DNA from: Martelella limonii
Lineage (GTDB): Bacteria; Pseudomonadota; Alphaproteobacteria; Rhizobiales; Rhizobiaceae
DNA: 64,000 nucleotides
Direction of reading: 5' to 3'
Assembly (NCBI RefSeq): GCF_013344475.1
Contig: NZ_JABUOU010000006.1
Span: forward strand, 124,001 to 188,000
The notes below the pieces were generated by a model. It was not told where the DNA came from, ran no database searches, and saw only the letters and a program-made list of their open reading frames with translations. Position 1 is the stretch's first letter, and every line of letters begins with the position of its first letter. Positions 17,226 to 26,902 of this stretch are shown in pieces. A program made the position numbers and the translations under genes.

Positions 17226-18166
17226 AGCTCGATCTCCCGGCGGCGCAGGTAAAGCGTCATGGCGGTGGCAAACACGGTGATGAAGATGAAGACGAGGGCT
17301 GCCAGCGCCGAGCCATGGCCGAAATCGGAACTGCCGGCGCCCGGATTGCCGAAGGCGAGCCGGTAGAAGTAGAGCGCCAGCACATCGGTATTGCCAAAGG
17401 GCGAGCCGCTCATGCCTTCCATCACATAAGGCAGTTCAAACCAGTTGAACGAACCGATGAACTGCAGCACGAAGACGATGGTCGCCGCAGGCGCCACCAG
17501 CGGCCAGACGATCTTGCGGATCTTGACCCACTCGCTTTCCGTCTCCATGCGCACCGCATCGTAGATTTCGCCGGGAATGCGCTGCATGGCGGCGAGGAAG
17601 ATCAGTGTCGGAAAACCGACCCAGTGCCAGGCATTGACGAGGATCAGCGAGGCAAGCGCCGTATCCGACTGCCCGAGCCAGGGCTGCGCCCATTCGGCAA
17701 GGCCGACGGCCTTCAGCGTCTGGTTGACGATGCCGAACAGCGGATTGAGGAACAGCTTCCAAAGATAGCCGACAATCACGGTCGACAGCACCACCGGCAG
17801 GAACACCGCGATGCGATGGAAGCGCGCCAGCGGGAATTCGCGCCACAGCGCATAGGCCAGAATGAAGGCGGCGCCGTTCTGGACCACCATCAGCGTGACG
17901 AACACGATCATGTTGTTGATGAAGGCGTTCTGGACCGTGGACTTGTAGGGTTCGGTAAACAGCACGTCGTAGAAATTCTGGAAGCCCACGAATTCGCCGC
18001 GGGCCATGCCGTTCCAGTGGAAGAAGGCATAGGCGAGCGCCGAGACGATCGGGTAGGCGACAAACAGCAGCATCACGGCAAGCGCCGGCAGGATCAGGCA
18101 GGTGATCCAGAGGCCACGCGGTGTCGGCATCAGGCGGTTCATGGCATTCGCTTCCGTCTTGCTCAC
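17222..18166 (-). CDS. Carbohydrate ABC transporter permease (MalF type)
   Basis: 314 residues, six predicted helices and the EAA-type loop EIYDAVRMETESEWVKIRKIVWPLVAP. Start at 18166 gives MSKTEAN; an internal ATG eight codons on is possible. A stable hairpin separates it from the binding-protein gene upstream, a common way to keep binding protein in excess. Confidence 0.88.
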   Translation of the reverse strand: MSKTEANAMNRLMPTPRGLWITCLILPALAVMLLFVAYPIVSALAYAFFHWNGMARGEFVGFQNFYDVLFTEPYKSTVQNAFINNMIVFVTLMVVQNGAAFILAYALWREFPLARFHRIAVFLPVVLSTVIVGYLWKLFLNPLFGIVNQTLKAVGLAEWAQPWLGQSDTALASLILVNAWHWVGFPTLIFLAAMQRIPGEIYDAVRMETESEWVKIRKIVWPLVAPAATIVFVLQFIGSFNWFELPYVMEGMSGSPFGNTDVLALYFYRLAFGNPGAGSSDFGHGSALAALVFIFITVFATAMTLYLRRREIEL

Positions 18167-18169
18167 AGC

Positions 18170-18192
18170 GAGCCGGCCGCAAGGGCCGGCTC
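18170..18192 (-). terminator. Intercistronic hairpin after the sugar-binding protein gene
   Basis: GAGCCGGCC pairs perfectly with GGCCGGCTC over a 5-nt loop, in the 41-bp gap between the binding-protein stop and the permease start. No T-tract. Such hairpins usually stabilise the upstream mRNA or attenuate permease expression (established for maltose-type operons; inferred here). Confidence 0.55.
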
Positions 18193-18207
18193 ACATATCA
18201 GGAGTGA

Positions 18208-19449
18208 TCAGTTCTTCTGGAAGGGCTCGTAATAGGTCGACAGGCCCTCGGTCACGGTCGCGCCGACCTCTTCAGGCGTCGCCTCGCCCGCCATCATCTT
18301 CTGGACGTTTTCCTGGACCAGCGTCGATCCGGACGGCTGTTCGAAGCGGAAATTCACCAGCATCATGTAGGGCATCGAGGTCTTGTTGAGCTCCGACACG
18401 GCCTTCAGGTCCGGATTGTCGAAGGTGACGCCCGGGATCGGCGAGATGTTGGAAAGCTCGGTGGCAAAGGCCTGGCCGAATTCCTGCGAGGCGAGGAAGT
18501 TCAGGAACTTCAGCACCGCATCCTTGTGCTCGCTCGCCGCATTGCCGGCATAGCCGCCATCGTAGAACACGGCGACCAGGCCCTCATCGCCCGCGTTGAC
18601 CACCGGGGCCGGAATGGCGCCGATATTAATGTCGGGGTTCATGCCCTTCATCGCGGCGATCTCATAGGAGCCGCCAACGAACATGCCGGCCATGCCGGTT
18701 GCAAACAGCTGCTGCGAGGAGGCGTAATCGAGACCGATGAAGCCCTCCGGGAAATACTGGCTCATATCCTTGATGCGGGTCAGCGCATCGACGAAGCGCG
18801 GATCGGTGAAATCAGCATCGCCGCTCATCACGTCCTCGTAGAACGGCTTTCCCATGGTTGAGGAACCGAGACCGAAGGTCAGGACCTCGTTCTGCCAGGC
18901 GTCCGCCGTGCCGTTGGCAAAGGCGTAGAGGCCGGCTTCCTGGAGCGCCTCGGCCGCAGCCTTCATGTCGTCCCAGGTCTTCGGCGGCTCGAGACCGAGA
19001 TCGGCGAACACGTCCTTGTTGTAGAGCACCATCATGGTCTGCGAGGCGAAGGGGATGGCGTAGACGGTGTTGTCGGCGCGCAGCGTTTCCGCCTTCAGCG
19101 CATCGGCCGGAAAATCCTTGAGCGCCGGCACGTTTTCTTCCGTCAGCGGCATCAGATATCCGCCGGATGCAACGCTTTCGAACGAGCCATAGGCGCGCAC
19201 CATCATCGCGTCCGGACCGGCGCCGCCGGCAAGCGCGGTCGACAGGATGGTGCCGTAATTGACGGCCTCGATCATCCTGAGTTCGACATTGATATCCGGG
19301 TTTGCCTTTTCGAAGGTTTCGATGAAGGCTTCATATTGCGGCACGTCTTCCACGCGCCATCCCCAGAAGGAGATGTCTTCGGCAAAGGCCGGTGCAGCCA
19401 TGCCGGCAAAGGCGGTGGCCACCAAAAAAGTTCTGGCAAAGGATGTCAT
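18208..19449 (-). CDS. Sugar ABC transporter, extracellular solute-binding protein (family 1)
   Basis: 413 residues with signal peptide (cleavage likely after AFA, about residue 23) and mature start EDISFWGWRVED. Typical family 1 binding protein: EKANPDINVELR early on and aromatic-rich lobes. Together with NanE and the amino-sugar kinase it probably binds an N-acetylated amino sugar or a short oligomer containing one (inference). Confidence 0.9.
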   Translation of the reverse strand: MTSFARTFLVATAFAGMAAPAFAEDISFWGWRVEDVPQYEAFIETFEKANPDINVELRMIEAVNYGTILSTALAGGAGPDAMMVRAYGSFESVASGGYLMPLTEENVPALKDFPADALKAETLRADNTVYAIPFASQTMMVLYNKDVFADLGLEPPKTWDDMKAAAEALQEAGLYAFANGTADAWQNEVLTFGLGSSTMGKPFYEDVMSGDADFTDPRFVDALTRIKDMSQYFPEGFIGLDYASSQQLFATGMAGMFVGGSYEIAAMKGMNPDINIGAIPAPVVNAGDEGLVAVFYDGGYAGNAASEHKDAVLKFLNFLASQEFGQAFATELSNISPIPGVTFDNPDLKAVSELNKTSMPYMMLVNFRFEQPSGSTLVQENVQKMMAGEATPEEVGATVTEGLSTYYEPFQKN

Positions 19450-19507
19450 CAGATCGTTCCTCTTGTTCGTTCCCCTGAATTACCGATGACAAGCAGACAC
19501 GCGGTTC

Positions 19508-20566
19508 TCAAACGCGCTTGCCGCTCGCCCTGTCAAAGACGTGAAGCGCATCCTCCTGCGCCGTCACGGTGACCTCGTCGTCGGCCTCGAAAAAGACGGT
19601 TGGCGGCACCCTGATGGTGACCTGCTCGCCGCTTTTCAGCCGAACGTAAACATATGAATCGTCGCCGAGATATTCGGTGTAGATGACATTGCCGGCAAAG
19701 CCGTCCCCGCCTTGTTCCGCCGTGACGGACAGGCTGTCGGACCGCGCGCCGATGGTGAGCGCGCCATCGGCAATGCCTGCGGGCGCCCGGATTGCGCCGC
19801 TGCCTGAAATGCCGAGCCTGCCAGCGCTGCTATCCACATCGAGCAGCGACATTTTCGGCGAGCCGATGAAGGTTGCGACAAAGGTATTTGCCGGCGTCTC
19901 GAACAGTTCGCGCGGGCTGCCCACCTGCTCGATATAGCCATTGTTCATCACCACGATCCGGTCGGCAAGCGTCATCGCCTCGACCTGGTCATGGGTGACA
20001 TAGATCATCGTACCGCCGATCTCGCGGTGGAGGCGTGCGATCTCGATGCGCACGTCAGCGCGCAGCGCTGCATCAAGGTTCGAGAGCGGTTCGTCGAGCA
20101 GAAACACATCCGGCTTGCGCACCACCGCGCGCGCGATCGCCACGCGCTGGCGCTGGCCGCCGGAAAGCTCGCGCGGTTTGCGCTTCAGATAGTCCTCGAG
20201 CCGGAGCATCCGCGCCGCCTCGGCGATGCGGGCCTCGACCTCGTCTTTCGACAGCCCCATCAGCCGGGCGCCAAAGGCCATGTTCTCGTAGACATCCATA
20301 TGCGGATAGAGCGCATAGGACTGAAACACCATGGCAGCGCCCCGCTTCGAGGGCGCGACGTCATTCATGATCTTGTCATTGATGGAAAGCGTGCCGCCGG
20401 AAATCGGATCGAGCCCCGCGATCAGCCTCAGCAGCGTCGATTTTCCGCAGCCCGAAGGTCCGACGAAAATGATCAGTTCACGATCGCCGATCTCCAGATC
20501 GATCCCGTGCAGCACTTCCGTTTCCTTGAAGCGCTTGACGATACCCTTGAGTGATAGACGCGCCAA
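19508..20566 (-). CDS. Sugar ABC transporter ATPase (UgpC/MsmK type)
   Basis: 352 residues from a TTG start at 20566 with AAGGG about 9 nt upstream; the product begins ARLSLKGIVKRF as the family does. Walker A GPSGCGKST, signature LSGGQRQ, Walker B VFLLDEPLS, then a C-terminal MOBE/TOBE regulatory domain (about 240-345). First gene of the operon running down to 14787. Two TGGTAT repeats stand just upstream. Confidence 0.9.
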   Translation of the reverse strand: MARLSLKGIVKRFKETEVLHGIDLEIGDRELIIFVGPSGCGKSTLLRLIAGLDPISGGTLSINDKIMNDVAPSKRGAAMVFQSYALYPHMDVYENMAFGARLMGLSKDEVEARIAEAARMLRLEDYLKRKPRELSGGQRQRVAIARAVVRKPDVFLLDEPLSNLDAALRADVRIEIARLHREIGGTMIYVTHDQVEAMTLADRIVVMNNGYIEQVGSPRELFETPANTFVATFIGSPKMSLLDVDSSAGRLGISGSGAIRAPAGIADGALTIGARSDSLSVTAEQGGDGFAGNVIYTEYLGDDSYVYVRLKSGEQVTIRVPPTVFFEADDEVTVTAQEDALHVFDRASGKRV

Positions 20567-20584
20567 GAAACTTGCCCTTCGACA

Positions 20585-20601
20585 ATACCATTAAAATACC
20601 A
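20585..20601 (-). promoter_or_regulatory. Direct TGGTAT repeats, possible GntR/NanR-type operator
   Basis: On the minus strand, two TGGTAT hexamers start 11 bp apart (20590-20585 and 20601-20596), 19 bp upstream of the ATPase start. E. coli NanR binds GGTATA direct repeats; by analogy a GntR-family regulator may act here. No such gene is in the window. Confidence 0.4.
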
Positions 20602-20918
20602 ATTCGATCATTGCTGTTTTATCGTCAACTGTAAAGAATCAATTCGGGGCGATCCCGTTTTTTGAAGGCGCTTCACAGGAACCGACACGTTTTCAATTGT
20701 TTAGAGACATACGGAAAGACCGGCGGGCCACGACCCCTTCCGTTTGCCCGGAAAGCCAGCGTCCTTCCGGTTCGCGCAGCATTGCGTGGCACCCGCCAAG
20801 GGAGCGGCACGCAGCAAAGCGAGCGAGCGACGCCGCGCTTCAGGCGTAAACCGGCAACACACGGAAGACGCGATGCCGGGGCGATGCGATTTCAAGGTAT
20901 AAGATGGTCTGGAAGGAT
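20602..20918. other. Intergenic stretch without a recognised gene
   Basis: Between the sugar ABC operon promoter and tRNA-Gln. The first 100 bases are AT-richer and probably carry the minus-strand operon promoter. Nothing else could be supported. Confidence 0.4.
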
Positions 20919-20992
20919 TGGCTGGGGAACCTGGATTCGAACCAGGACTAACGGAGTCAGAGTCCGTGGGTCTACCGTTAACCTATTCCCCA
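20919..20992 (-). tRNA. tRNA-Gln (anticodon CTG)
   Basis: 74 nt including an encoded CCA. Acceptor stem TGGGGAA/TTCCCCA, anticodon arm ACGGA-CTCTGAC-TCCGT giving anticodon CTG, and T-loop TTCGAAT in a CCTGG/CCAGG stem. The U1-A72 start of the acceptor is typical of bacterial tRNA-Gln. Confidence 0.95.
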
Positions 20993-21252
20993 ACGACGGC
21001 GCCGGGCGCCGCGGATGTGGAGGGCTTATAAACAGAAACGCCGGGCTTTGCCAAGGGGGGAAGCGAACTTTTTCATCGCCGGCCCTTTTGCCGTGCCGGC
21101 GGGGATGCGTGCGCCTGTCCGGTCGGCATCGCTTCGAGAAAAGGCATTGGCCTTCTGCCGTCGCACTGCTATGGTGTTGCCAACTGAAAATCATATGAGC
21201 GCCTTGCTGCGAGCCAATTTGTCGGTTTGCGCGGCGCGATGGAATTGGCAAA

Positions 21253-22749
21253 GTGGAAGACCCCCAAAACAGCGCAGGGCTGTCGGATGGCGGGGCGCGC
21301 TTGAACAATGGCGGCAAGGGCAAACGCGCCCGTCGCCGCTCCCGGAAAGGTCGCCCGAAGGCGTCCGCCGGAGTGCCCGCATCGAACGTGGCTGCCTCAT
21401 CCGGCGGCAACGCGCAGGCACGTTCATCCGACGCCAACGATAAGAGCCGTCAGCGAAGCGCCAAGGCATCCGCAGGCGAGCGGCAAACCGCCCCCCGTCC
21501 CGATGACGAACAAACTGCGCGCGATGGCGACAAGCCTTCGCGCCGCAACCGCAAGCGGCGGCGTGGTCGCCGGTCCCATACCAAGGGCCCGCTGGGCGCA
21601 GACGGCTGCAAGCACGTTCCGGGCGCGGAACAGAAGCCGGCGCCCGTCGCCGTCGAAAAGCCTGTCCCCGCCCCTGCCGTCAAGGAAGAGCGCAAGGCGC
21701 CGCCACGTCTCTATGGCAACGGCCTTTATGCCGCGCTCGATCTCGGCACCAACAATTGCCGGCTGCTGATCGCCCAGCCGACCCGCAATCACCAGTTCCG
21801 GGTGGTCGACGGGTTTTCTCGCATCGTGCGCCTCGGCGAAGGTCTTGCCGCCACCGGCAGCCTGTCGCCTGCCGCGATGGATCGCGCCATCGACGCGCTG
21901 ACCATGTGTGCAGCAAAGCTCCGGGGACGCTCCGTCAAGCGCATGCGGCTGATTGCGACCGAAGCCTGCCGCGCCGCCGACAATGGCGAGATCTTTCTGA
22001 AACGGGTGCGGGCGGAAACCGGGCTGGACCTCGAAATCGTCAACCGCGAGACCGAAGCCCGCCTTGCGGTTTCAAGCTGCGCCTCGCTGATCGGCCGCGA
22101 AACCCGTTCGGCCGTGCTCTTCGATATTGGCGGAGGCTCATCGGAAATCGCGGTGATCAAGCTGGGCGAAAACCGCTCGCATCGCATCGCCAATCATATT
22201 TCGCACTGGACGTCGCTGCCGGTCGGCGTCGTCACACTGTCCGAGCGCTATGGCGGACACCATGTGACGCCAGAGATCTTCGAGAACATGGTGTCGGAAG
22301 TCTCCCGCCTGCTCGGCGATTTCAGTTGCCCCGAGATTGGCGGCGGCGCGGATGACGACGGCTTCCATCTGATCGGCACATCCGGCACGGTCACCACGCT
22401 TGCTGGCGTCCACCTCGACCTGCCGCGCTACGACCGGCGCAAGGTCGATGGAATCTGGCTCACCGATGACGAGGTCTCCGCCATGCAGGCAAAGCTCTTG
22501 TCCTGGGATTTTGCAGGACGGGCGGCCAATCCCTGCATCGGGCCCGACAGGGCAGACCTCGTTCTGGCGGGCTGCGCCATCCTCGAGGCCATCCGCAGAC
22601 GCTGGCCGGCATCGCGCATGCGCGTTGCCGATCGCGGCCTGCGCGAAGGCCTTTTGACCGACATGATGATGCATGATGGCGTCTGGCGCAAACAACGCCG
22701 CCGCGGCAATTACGCCAGGCGTCAGAGCACCACCGCAGACAAGGACTGA
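21253..22749 (+). CDS. Ppx/GppA family phosphatase with basic N-terminal extension
   Basis: 498 residues from GTG. About 150 residues of low-complexity Arg/Lys/Ala-rich, probably disordered sequence precede the ASKHA domain, which begins [16 protein letters not shown] and includes the second phosphate motif [13 protein letters not shown]. Family members hydrolyse polyphosphate or pppGpp; which one applies here cannot be told. Basic patches such as [13 protein letters not shown] could bind RNA or polyphosphate. rlmE follows after 2 bp, so the two are likely co-transcribed. Confidence 0.88.
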   Translation: MEDPQNSAGLSDGGARLNNGGKGKRARRRSRKGRPKASAGVPASNVAASSGGNAQARSSDANDKSRQRSAKASAGERQTAPRPDDEQTARDGDKPSRRNRKRRRGRRSHTKGPLGADGCKHVPGAEQKPAPVAVEKPVPAPAVKEERKAPPRLYGNGLYAALDLGTNNCRLLIAQPTRNHQFRVVDGFSRIVRLGEGLAATGSLSPAAMDRAIDALTMCAAKLRGRSVKRMRLIATEACRAADNGEIFLKRVRAETGLDLEIVNRETEARLAVSSCASLIGRETRSAVLFDIGGGSSEIAVIKLGENRSHRIANHISHWTSLPVGVVTLSERYGGHHVTPEIFENMVSEVSRLLGDFSCPEIGGGADDDGFHLIGTSGTVTTLAGVHLDLPRYDRRKVDGIWLTDDEVSAMQAKLLSWDFAGRAANPCIGPDRADLVLAGCAILEAIRRRWPASRMRVADRGLREGLLTDMMMHDGVWRKQRRRGNYARRQSTTADKD

Positions 22750-22751
22750 AT

Positions 22752-23456
22752 GTGACCAAACCACCGTCCAAGCCGGTCAGGACCGGCCGAAAAATCGGCC
22801 AGAAGGTCAAGAAGTCCAAGCTGAAGGCGTCCTCGCGCCGATGGCTCGAACGGCATATCAACGACCCCTATGTGCAACGGGCGAGGACCGAGGGCTACCG
22901 CGCGCGCGCGGCCTACAAGCTTCTGGAAATCGACGAGAAGCATAACATCCTCAAGGGCGCCCGCCGGATCATCGATCTTGGCGCCGCCCCCGGGAGCTGG
23001 TCCCAGATCGCCGCCAAGGTTACCGGTTCCACCGACACCAACATCCGCGTTGCGGCGATCGATTTTCTGGAAATGGACGGCGTTCCCGGGGTCAAGTTCT
23101 TCCAGATGGACTTCCTGGACGAGACGGCGCCCGATCTTCTGCGCGAAGCCCTCGACGGTCCGCCGGATGTGGTCATATCGGACATGGCAGCGCCGACGAC
23201 CGGCCATCGCCGCACCGATCACCTGCGCACGATGTATCTGTGCGAAGTGGCGGCCTATTTTGCGGTCGAGACCCTTGCCGAGGGCGGACACTTCCTTGCC
23301 AAGACCTTTCAGGGCGGCGCTGAGAACGATCTGCTCACCATGCTCAAGCAGAACTTCCGGCAGGTCATTCACGTCAAGCCCGCAGCATCGCGGTCGGAAT
23401 CGGTCGAGATGTTCGTGCTGGCCAAGTCGTTCAAGGGACGAAAGCAAGACCAATAG
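22752..23456 (+). CDS. rlmE: 23S rRNA (uridine-2'-O)-methyltransferase RlmE
   Basis: 234 residues, GTG start overlapping the ppx-like stop region. The SAM-binding motif [11 protein letters not shown] and the K-D-K-E tetrad (YKLL, SDMAAP, LAKTF, SESVE) are all present. It methylates U2552 in the A-loop of 23S rRNA. A basic N-terminal tail of about 30 residues precedes the fold, as in other alphaproteobacterial members. Confidence 0.95.
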   Translation: MTKPPSKPVRTGRKIGQKVKKSKLKASSRRWLERHINDPYVQRARTEGYRARAAYKLLEIDEKHNILKGARRIIDLGAAPGSWSQIAAKVTGSTDTNIRVAAIDFLEMDGVPGVKFFQMDFLDETAPDLLREALDGPPDVVISDMAAPTTGHRRTDHLRTMYLCEVAAYFAVETLAEGGHFLAKTFQGGAENDLLTMLKQNFRQVIHVKPAASRSESVEMFVLAKSFKGRKQDQ

Positions 23457-23568
23457 ACTCGCAGACTTTCTTGGCAGCGAATGGAACTAATCTAGCACCG
23501 GCGCCTTTATATTTGATGGAACCGGATTGCGGCCTTCCATATTCCGAAAGCCGATTACGGTAGGCGCA

Positions 23569-24828
23569 ATGCAGGTTTTGCCACGTCTGGATATTCAAAC
23601 CCTCGAGGTGGTAGGTCTCTTAACATCTATCATTGCAGCCATCGTGTGGGCGGCGACCTGCCTTGCTTATCGCAACCTGCCGACAGCGCGCTATCTGTTG
23701 GCATCGAGCCTGACGCTCGCCTTCGGATCGGGGGTCATGACCTTTCTTCCGCAGGAAAGCGCCTCCCTGCTTCCCGTGTTTGCACAGGAAATCATAGTCT
23801 CTGGATTTTGGCTGCTCTATCTTGGAACGAGGCGCTTTTTCGGGCGCGCGATCCGGGTGAAGCCCGTTTCCACTGCATTGCTGATCACGCTCGCCCTGCT
23901 GATATTCTTCCGGGAGCGCTGGCTTCTGCGCGACTCGATCTTCGTTTTTGCACAGATCCTGCCACTGTTCCTCATTCTTCCGCTCTTCGTGAAGCATGGA
24001 AACCGCCACAGCTTCGGCATCCCGCTTGCGGCTGCGGGTGTGGTGATCGGCATGCTGTCGCATCTGGCCACCGGCATTTCCAGCGCGATGATGGGACTGC
24101 AGGATTATGTGTCTCCTGCAACAGAAAACGTGCAGTCTTACGGCTTGCTCCTGATCATTGTCAGCGGATCGCTGCTCATCTTCGGCATCGCCGTCATGAT
24201 CATCGAAAATCTGCTTTACGAGGCGGAGAACATCGCCAGGCGCGATGAGCTGACCGGCATTTCCAACCGCCGCGATTTCATGAAGCAGATCGCGCGCGTT
24301 CACGCATTCTGCGAATCGGAAAACGTGCCCTATGGTGTGCTGATCTTCGACATCGACAGGTTCAAGAGTTGGAACGATACCTATGGCCATGCGACCGGGG
24401 ACGAGGCTTTGCTTCATTTCACCCGGACCATTCTGGGCCAGCTCGACGATTCACAGCTTCTGGCGCGCACCGGCGGAGATGAATTCTGCCTTCTTTTGCC
24501 AGGGAAGGCGGAGAAGCATCTCAGCGAGATTGCCGAGGCAATGGTCGTCACCGTGCGCAATCAGCCGCTCTCGATCGATGGCCAGCCGCTGACCATGACG
24601 ATCAGCGTCGGCGGTGCGGTGTACATGCCGGGCAGCCAGGAAGACTACAACGACATTCTGGCCAAGGCGGACAGCGCCCTCTATCGCTCCAAGAACAACG
24701 GCAGAAACCAGTTCAGCCTCTACGACGAACGAGAGGGAAGAACCGGGGATGTGGCGCCCTTGCCGCGGTTCGGGCTGATCTCTCAACCGGAAGCGGTCGG
24801 CGCCCATCTGATGGAACGCCGCGCCTGA
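23569..24828 (+). CDS. Membrane-bound diguanylate cyclase (GGDEF)
   Basis: About 419 residues from ATG at 23569 (an upstream TTG at 23527 is less likely). Roughly seven hydrophobic segments occupy about 10-205, then a GGDEF domain with RTGGDEF and substrate-site FDIDRFKSWND. Active-site motif intact, so it should make c-di-GMP. The domain lacks an obvious RxxD inhibitory site just ahead of GGDEF (QLLARTGGDEF). Signal input is presumably sensed by the membrane part. Confidence 0.9.
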   Translation: MQVLPRLDIQTLEVVGLLTSIIAAIVWAATCLAYRNLPTARYLLASSLTLAFGSGVMTFLPQESASLLPVFAQEIIVSGFWLLYLGTRRFFGRAIRVKPVSTALLITLALLIFFRERWLLRDSIFVFAQILPLFLILPLFVKHGNRHSFGIPLAAAGVVIGMLSHLATGISSAMMGLQDYVSPATENVQSYGLLLIIVSGSLLIFGIAVMIIENLLYEAENIARRDELTGISNRRDFMKQIARVHAFCESENVPYGVLIFDIDRFKSWNDTYGHATGDEALLHFTRTILGQLDDSQLLARTGGDEFCLLLPGKAEKHLSEIAEAMVVTVRNQPLSIDGQPLTMTISVGGAVYMPGSQEDYNDILAKADSALYRSKNNGRNQFSLYDEREGRTGDVAPLPRFGLISQPEAVGAHLMERRA

Positions 24829-24842
24829 CAGCAATGCCGCCG

Positions 24843-26141
24843 TTACGCATGCGGCCCGCCGGATGCCCGGATCATGTCGCGCAACCGCTTGAACACCGCC
24901 GTCGATTGACCGACGCCGTCATGCTCATATTCATTGGTGATCCAGACCTGGCTGTTGCCAAGTCTTGCTGCGGTCTCCTGCGACAGACCAGCATCGACAT
25001 ACATGTCATCATGGTAGAGCGCGGCTGCAACCGGAACGTCGTTCGCGAAAAGCCGGGTCGCGTCATAGAGCGGCGGATTGTCCGTTCGCGCAGCAAGCGC
25101 TTCGGCTGCCTTCCGGAACGGCCTCAGGGACCGGATTTCCTCGAACATCCACGGATAGATCATCTCGCCCGTCAGCATCAGCGGGCGCTGCGCCGGATCG
25201 AACCGCGGAAACTCGCTCCTGACCCGTTCGGCCGCGAAGTTCATCGCGGAAGGCCCCTGCGCATAGATGCTTTCATGCAGCAGCGCATAGAGCGGATTGT
25301 CATAAAAGCCGGTCTCCGCCATCACGGAGGCGAGAAATCCGTCGGAAAGCCGCGTCTCTTCCGGATCGGCAAAGGCCTGCTCGAACAGGAAATGCAGGGC
25401 TTCGAAACCAATGCCGCGGCCGAGCGCCATGCCAAGGCCCTGCAAGCGTTTGACGCTCAGCCGGTCGCCATCGGGCAGACGCACATCCGCGCCCTCGAGC
25501 ACATCGGCAATGCGCGCGATCAGGCGCGTATCGTCCTGATAGCGCTGATAGTAACGGCGGTTCTTCTGAAGCACGCGCGGATAGGTGCGGCGATAGACCG
25601 TTTCGGCATCGGCGGAAAGGCCCGCAAGGCCGCCGGTGACATAGCAGGCGGCAAGCCCCTCAGGCGCGCGCGAAAGATAGGTGAGCGTGATGAAGCCGCC
25701 ATAGCTCTGGCCGAGCGTTTCCCATTTGACATTGCCCAGCAGCTGTCTGCGGATATGCTCGCAATCGGCAACGATGCTGTCGGCGCGGAAATGCATCAGA
25801 TAGTCGGCGGCAGCCTCGCCCGTCTCGAAACGGGAGATCACATGCGCGTCGATCCGGCTGCTGCGCCCGGTCCCGCGCTGATCGATGAGGATCACCCGAT
25901 GGGTCTTCAGCGCTTCTTGCAGCCATGCAGGCCCGCTGCCTACGGGACGGGGTGACTTGCCGCCCGGTCCACCCTGCAGATAGGCAAGCACGGGAAGCGT
26001 CTCCCGCCGCTTCATCGGGTCGACGATTTCGCGCACGAAAATCTGCACCACTGGGCCGTCCGGCCTCGACCAGTCGAGCGGCGCAGGCACAAGCATGTCC
26101 CTGATCATCATGCCCGGTACGATATATTGCTTCGGCATCAT
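24843..26141 (-). CDS. Alpha/beta hydrolase, proline iminopeptidase-like (peptidase S33)
   Basis: 432 residues. Oxyanion-hole segment YLQGGPGG, DQRGTGRS, and nucleophile elbow GQSYGG are the classic S33 motifs. Family members cleave N-terminal proline or related residues; some are esterases. No signal peptide is seen, so it is cytoplasmic. Confidence 0.85.
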   Translation of the reverse strand: MMPKQYIVPGMMIRDMLVPAPLDWSRPDGPVVQIFVREIVDPMKRRETLPVLAYLQGGPGGKSPRPVGSGPAWLQEALKTHRVILIDQRGTGRSSRIDAHVISRFETGEAAADYLMHFRADSIVADCEHIRRQLLGNVKWETLGQSYGGFITLTYLSRAPEGLAACYVTGGLAGLSADAETVYRRTYPRVLQKNRRYYQRYQDDTRLIARIADVLEGADVRLPDGDRLSVKRLQGLGMALGRGIGFEALHFLFEQAFADPEETRLSDGFLASVMAETGFYDNPLYALLHESIYAQGPSAMNFAAERVRSEFPRFDPAQRPLMLTGEMIYPWMFEEIRSLRPFRKAAEALAARTDNPPLYDATRLFANDVPVAAALYHDDMYVDAGLSQETAARLGNSQVWITNEYEHDGVGQSTAVFKRLRDMIRASGGPHA

Positions 26142-26218
26142 GGCGCCGGCTCCCCTGGTTTGTCAGCCGAGGCCTAAAGCGGATCGGGCCAAAGGGCAAC
26201 CTTGCTGTGCTCCGCCGA

Positions 26219-26245
26219 CAAAAAAGCGGGCCCTGAGGCCCGCTT
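26219..26245 (-). terminator. Rho-independent terminator of the DoxX gene
   Basis: On the minus strand, a 9-bp stem AAGCGGGCC/GGCCCGCTT with a 4-nt loop is followed directly by a run of T (the A-run 26220-26225 on the plus strand). It lies about 30 nt beyond the doxX-like stop. Confidence 0.85.
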
Positions 26246-26273
26246 CGAGAGGTCCGGCATAAGGAAAGGCCGG

Positions 26274-26672
26274 TCAGATCTTGGACTTGACCTTGCCGTC
26301 GAGGCTGAAGGCGCCGGGGCCTGCAAAAACCAGGTAGAGGAAGATGAAGCAGAACAGGATCGCCGCATCACCGCCGTTGCTGGCCGGATAGAGCGAGGAC
26401 GGTGCGTGGAACGTGAAATAGGCAACAGCCATCATGCCCGAAAGCACGAAAGCCGTAACGCGGGTAAACAGGCCCAGCACGATCAGCGCGCCGCCAATGA
26501 TTTCGAGGATGCCACCGATCCACAGCATCGAGAACATCGGGGGATGCATCTCGGAAACCGGGAAATGCAGGATCTTCATGGTGCCGTGTTCAAAGAAAAG
26601 AATGCCGGCGACGACGCGCAAGAGCGCAAGAAACATCGGCGCCATCGGCTGCAACATACGGTTGGTACTCAT
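26274..26672 (-). CDS. DoxX family membrane protein
   Basis: 132 residues with four hydrophobic segments; ALLRVVAGILFFEHGTMKI and the GGILEIIGGALIVLGLFTR segment are typical DoxX landmarks. Function in most bacteria is unknown; some link to thiol or sulfur redox. Monocistronic, ending at a clear terminator. Confidence 0.88.
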   Translation of the reverse strand: MSTNRMLQPMAPMFLALLRVVAGILFFEHGTMKILHFPVSEMHPPMFSMLWIGGILEIIGGALIVLGLFTRVTAFVLSGMMAVAYFTFHAPSSLYPASNGGDAAILFCFIFLYLVFAGPGAFSLDGKVKSKI

Positions 26673-26902
26673 TCATCTGCTCCGTGATAAAGAAAGCGTT
26701 TGCCGCGCAGGCGCGGGTTGATTTGTCGCCAACATACCTGAAATCGCGGCCTGCGAAATAGCTGCAGTAGTAAACACTGCGTCATCGGGAACGATCGAAA
26801 AGCGTGCGAACCGCGGCGACGGATTGCAGTTCCTTTTCTCCCCCCATATAGTCGCCCGACTTAATCGGGACCGGCAGGCAGGCCGGGCAAGGAGACCACA
26901 GG

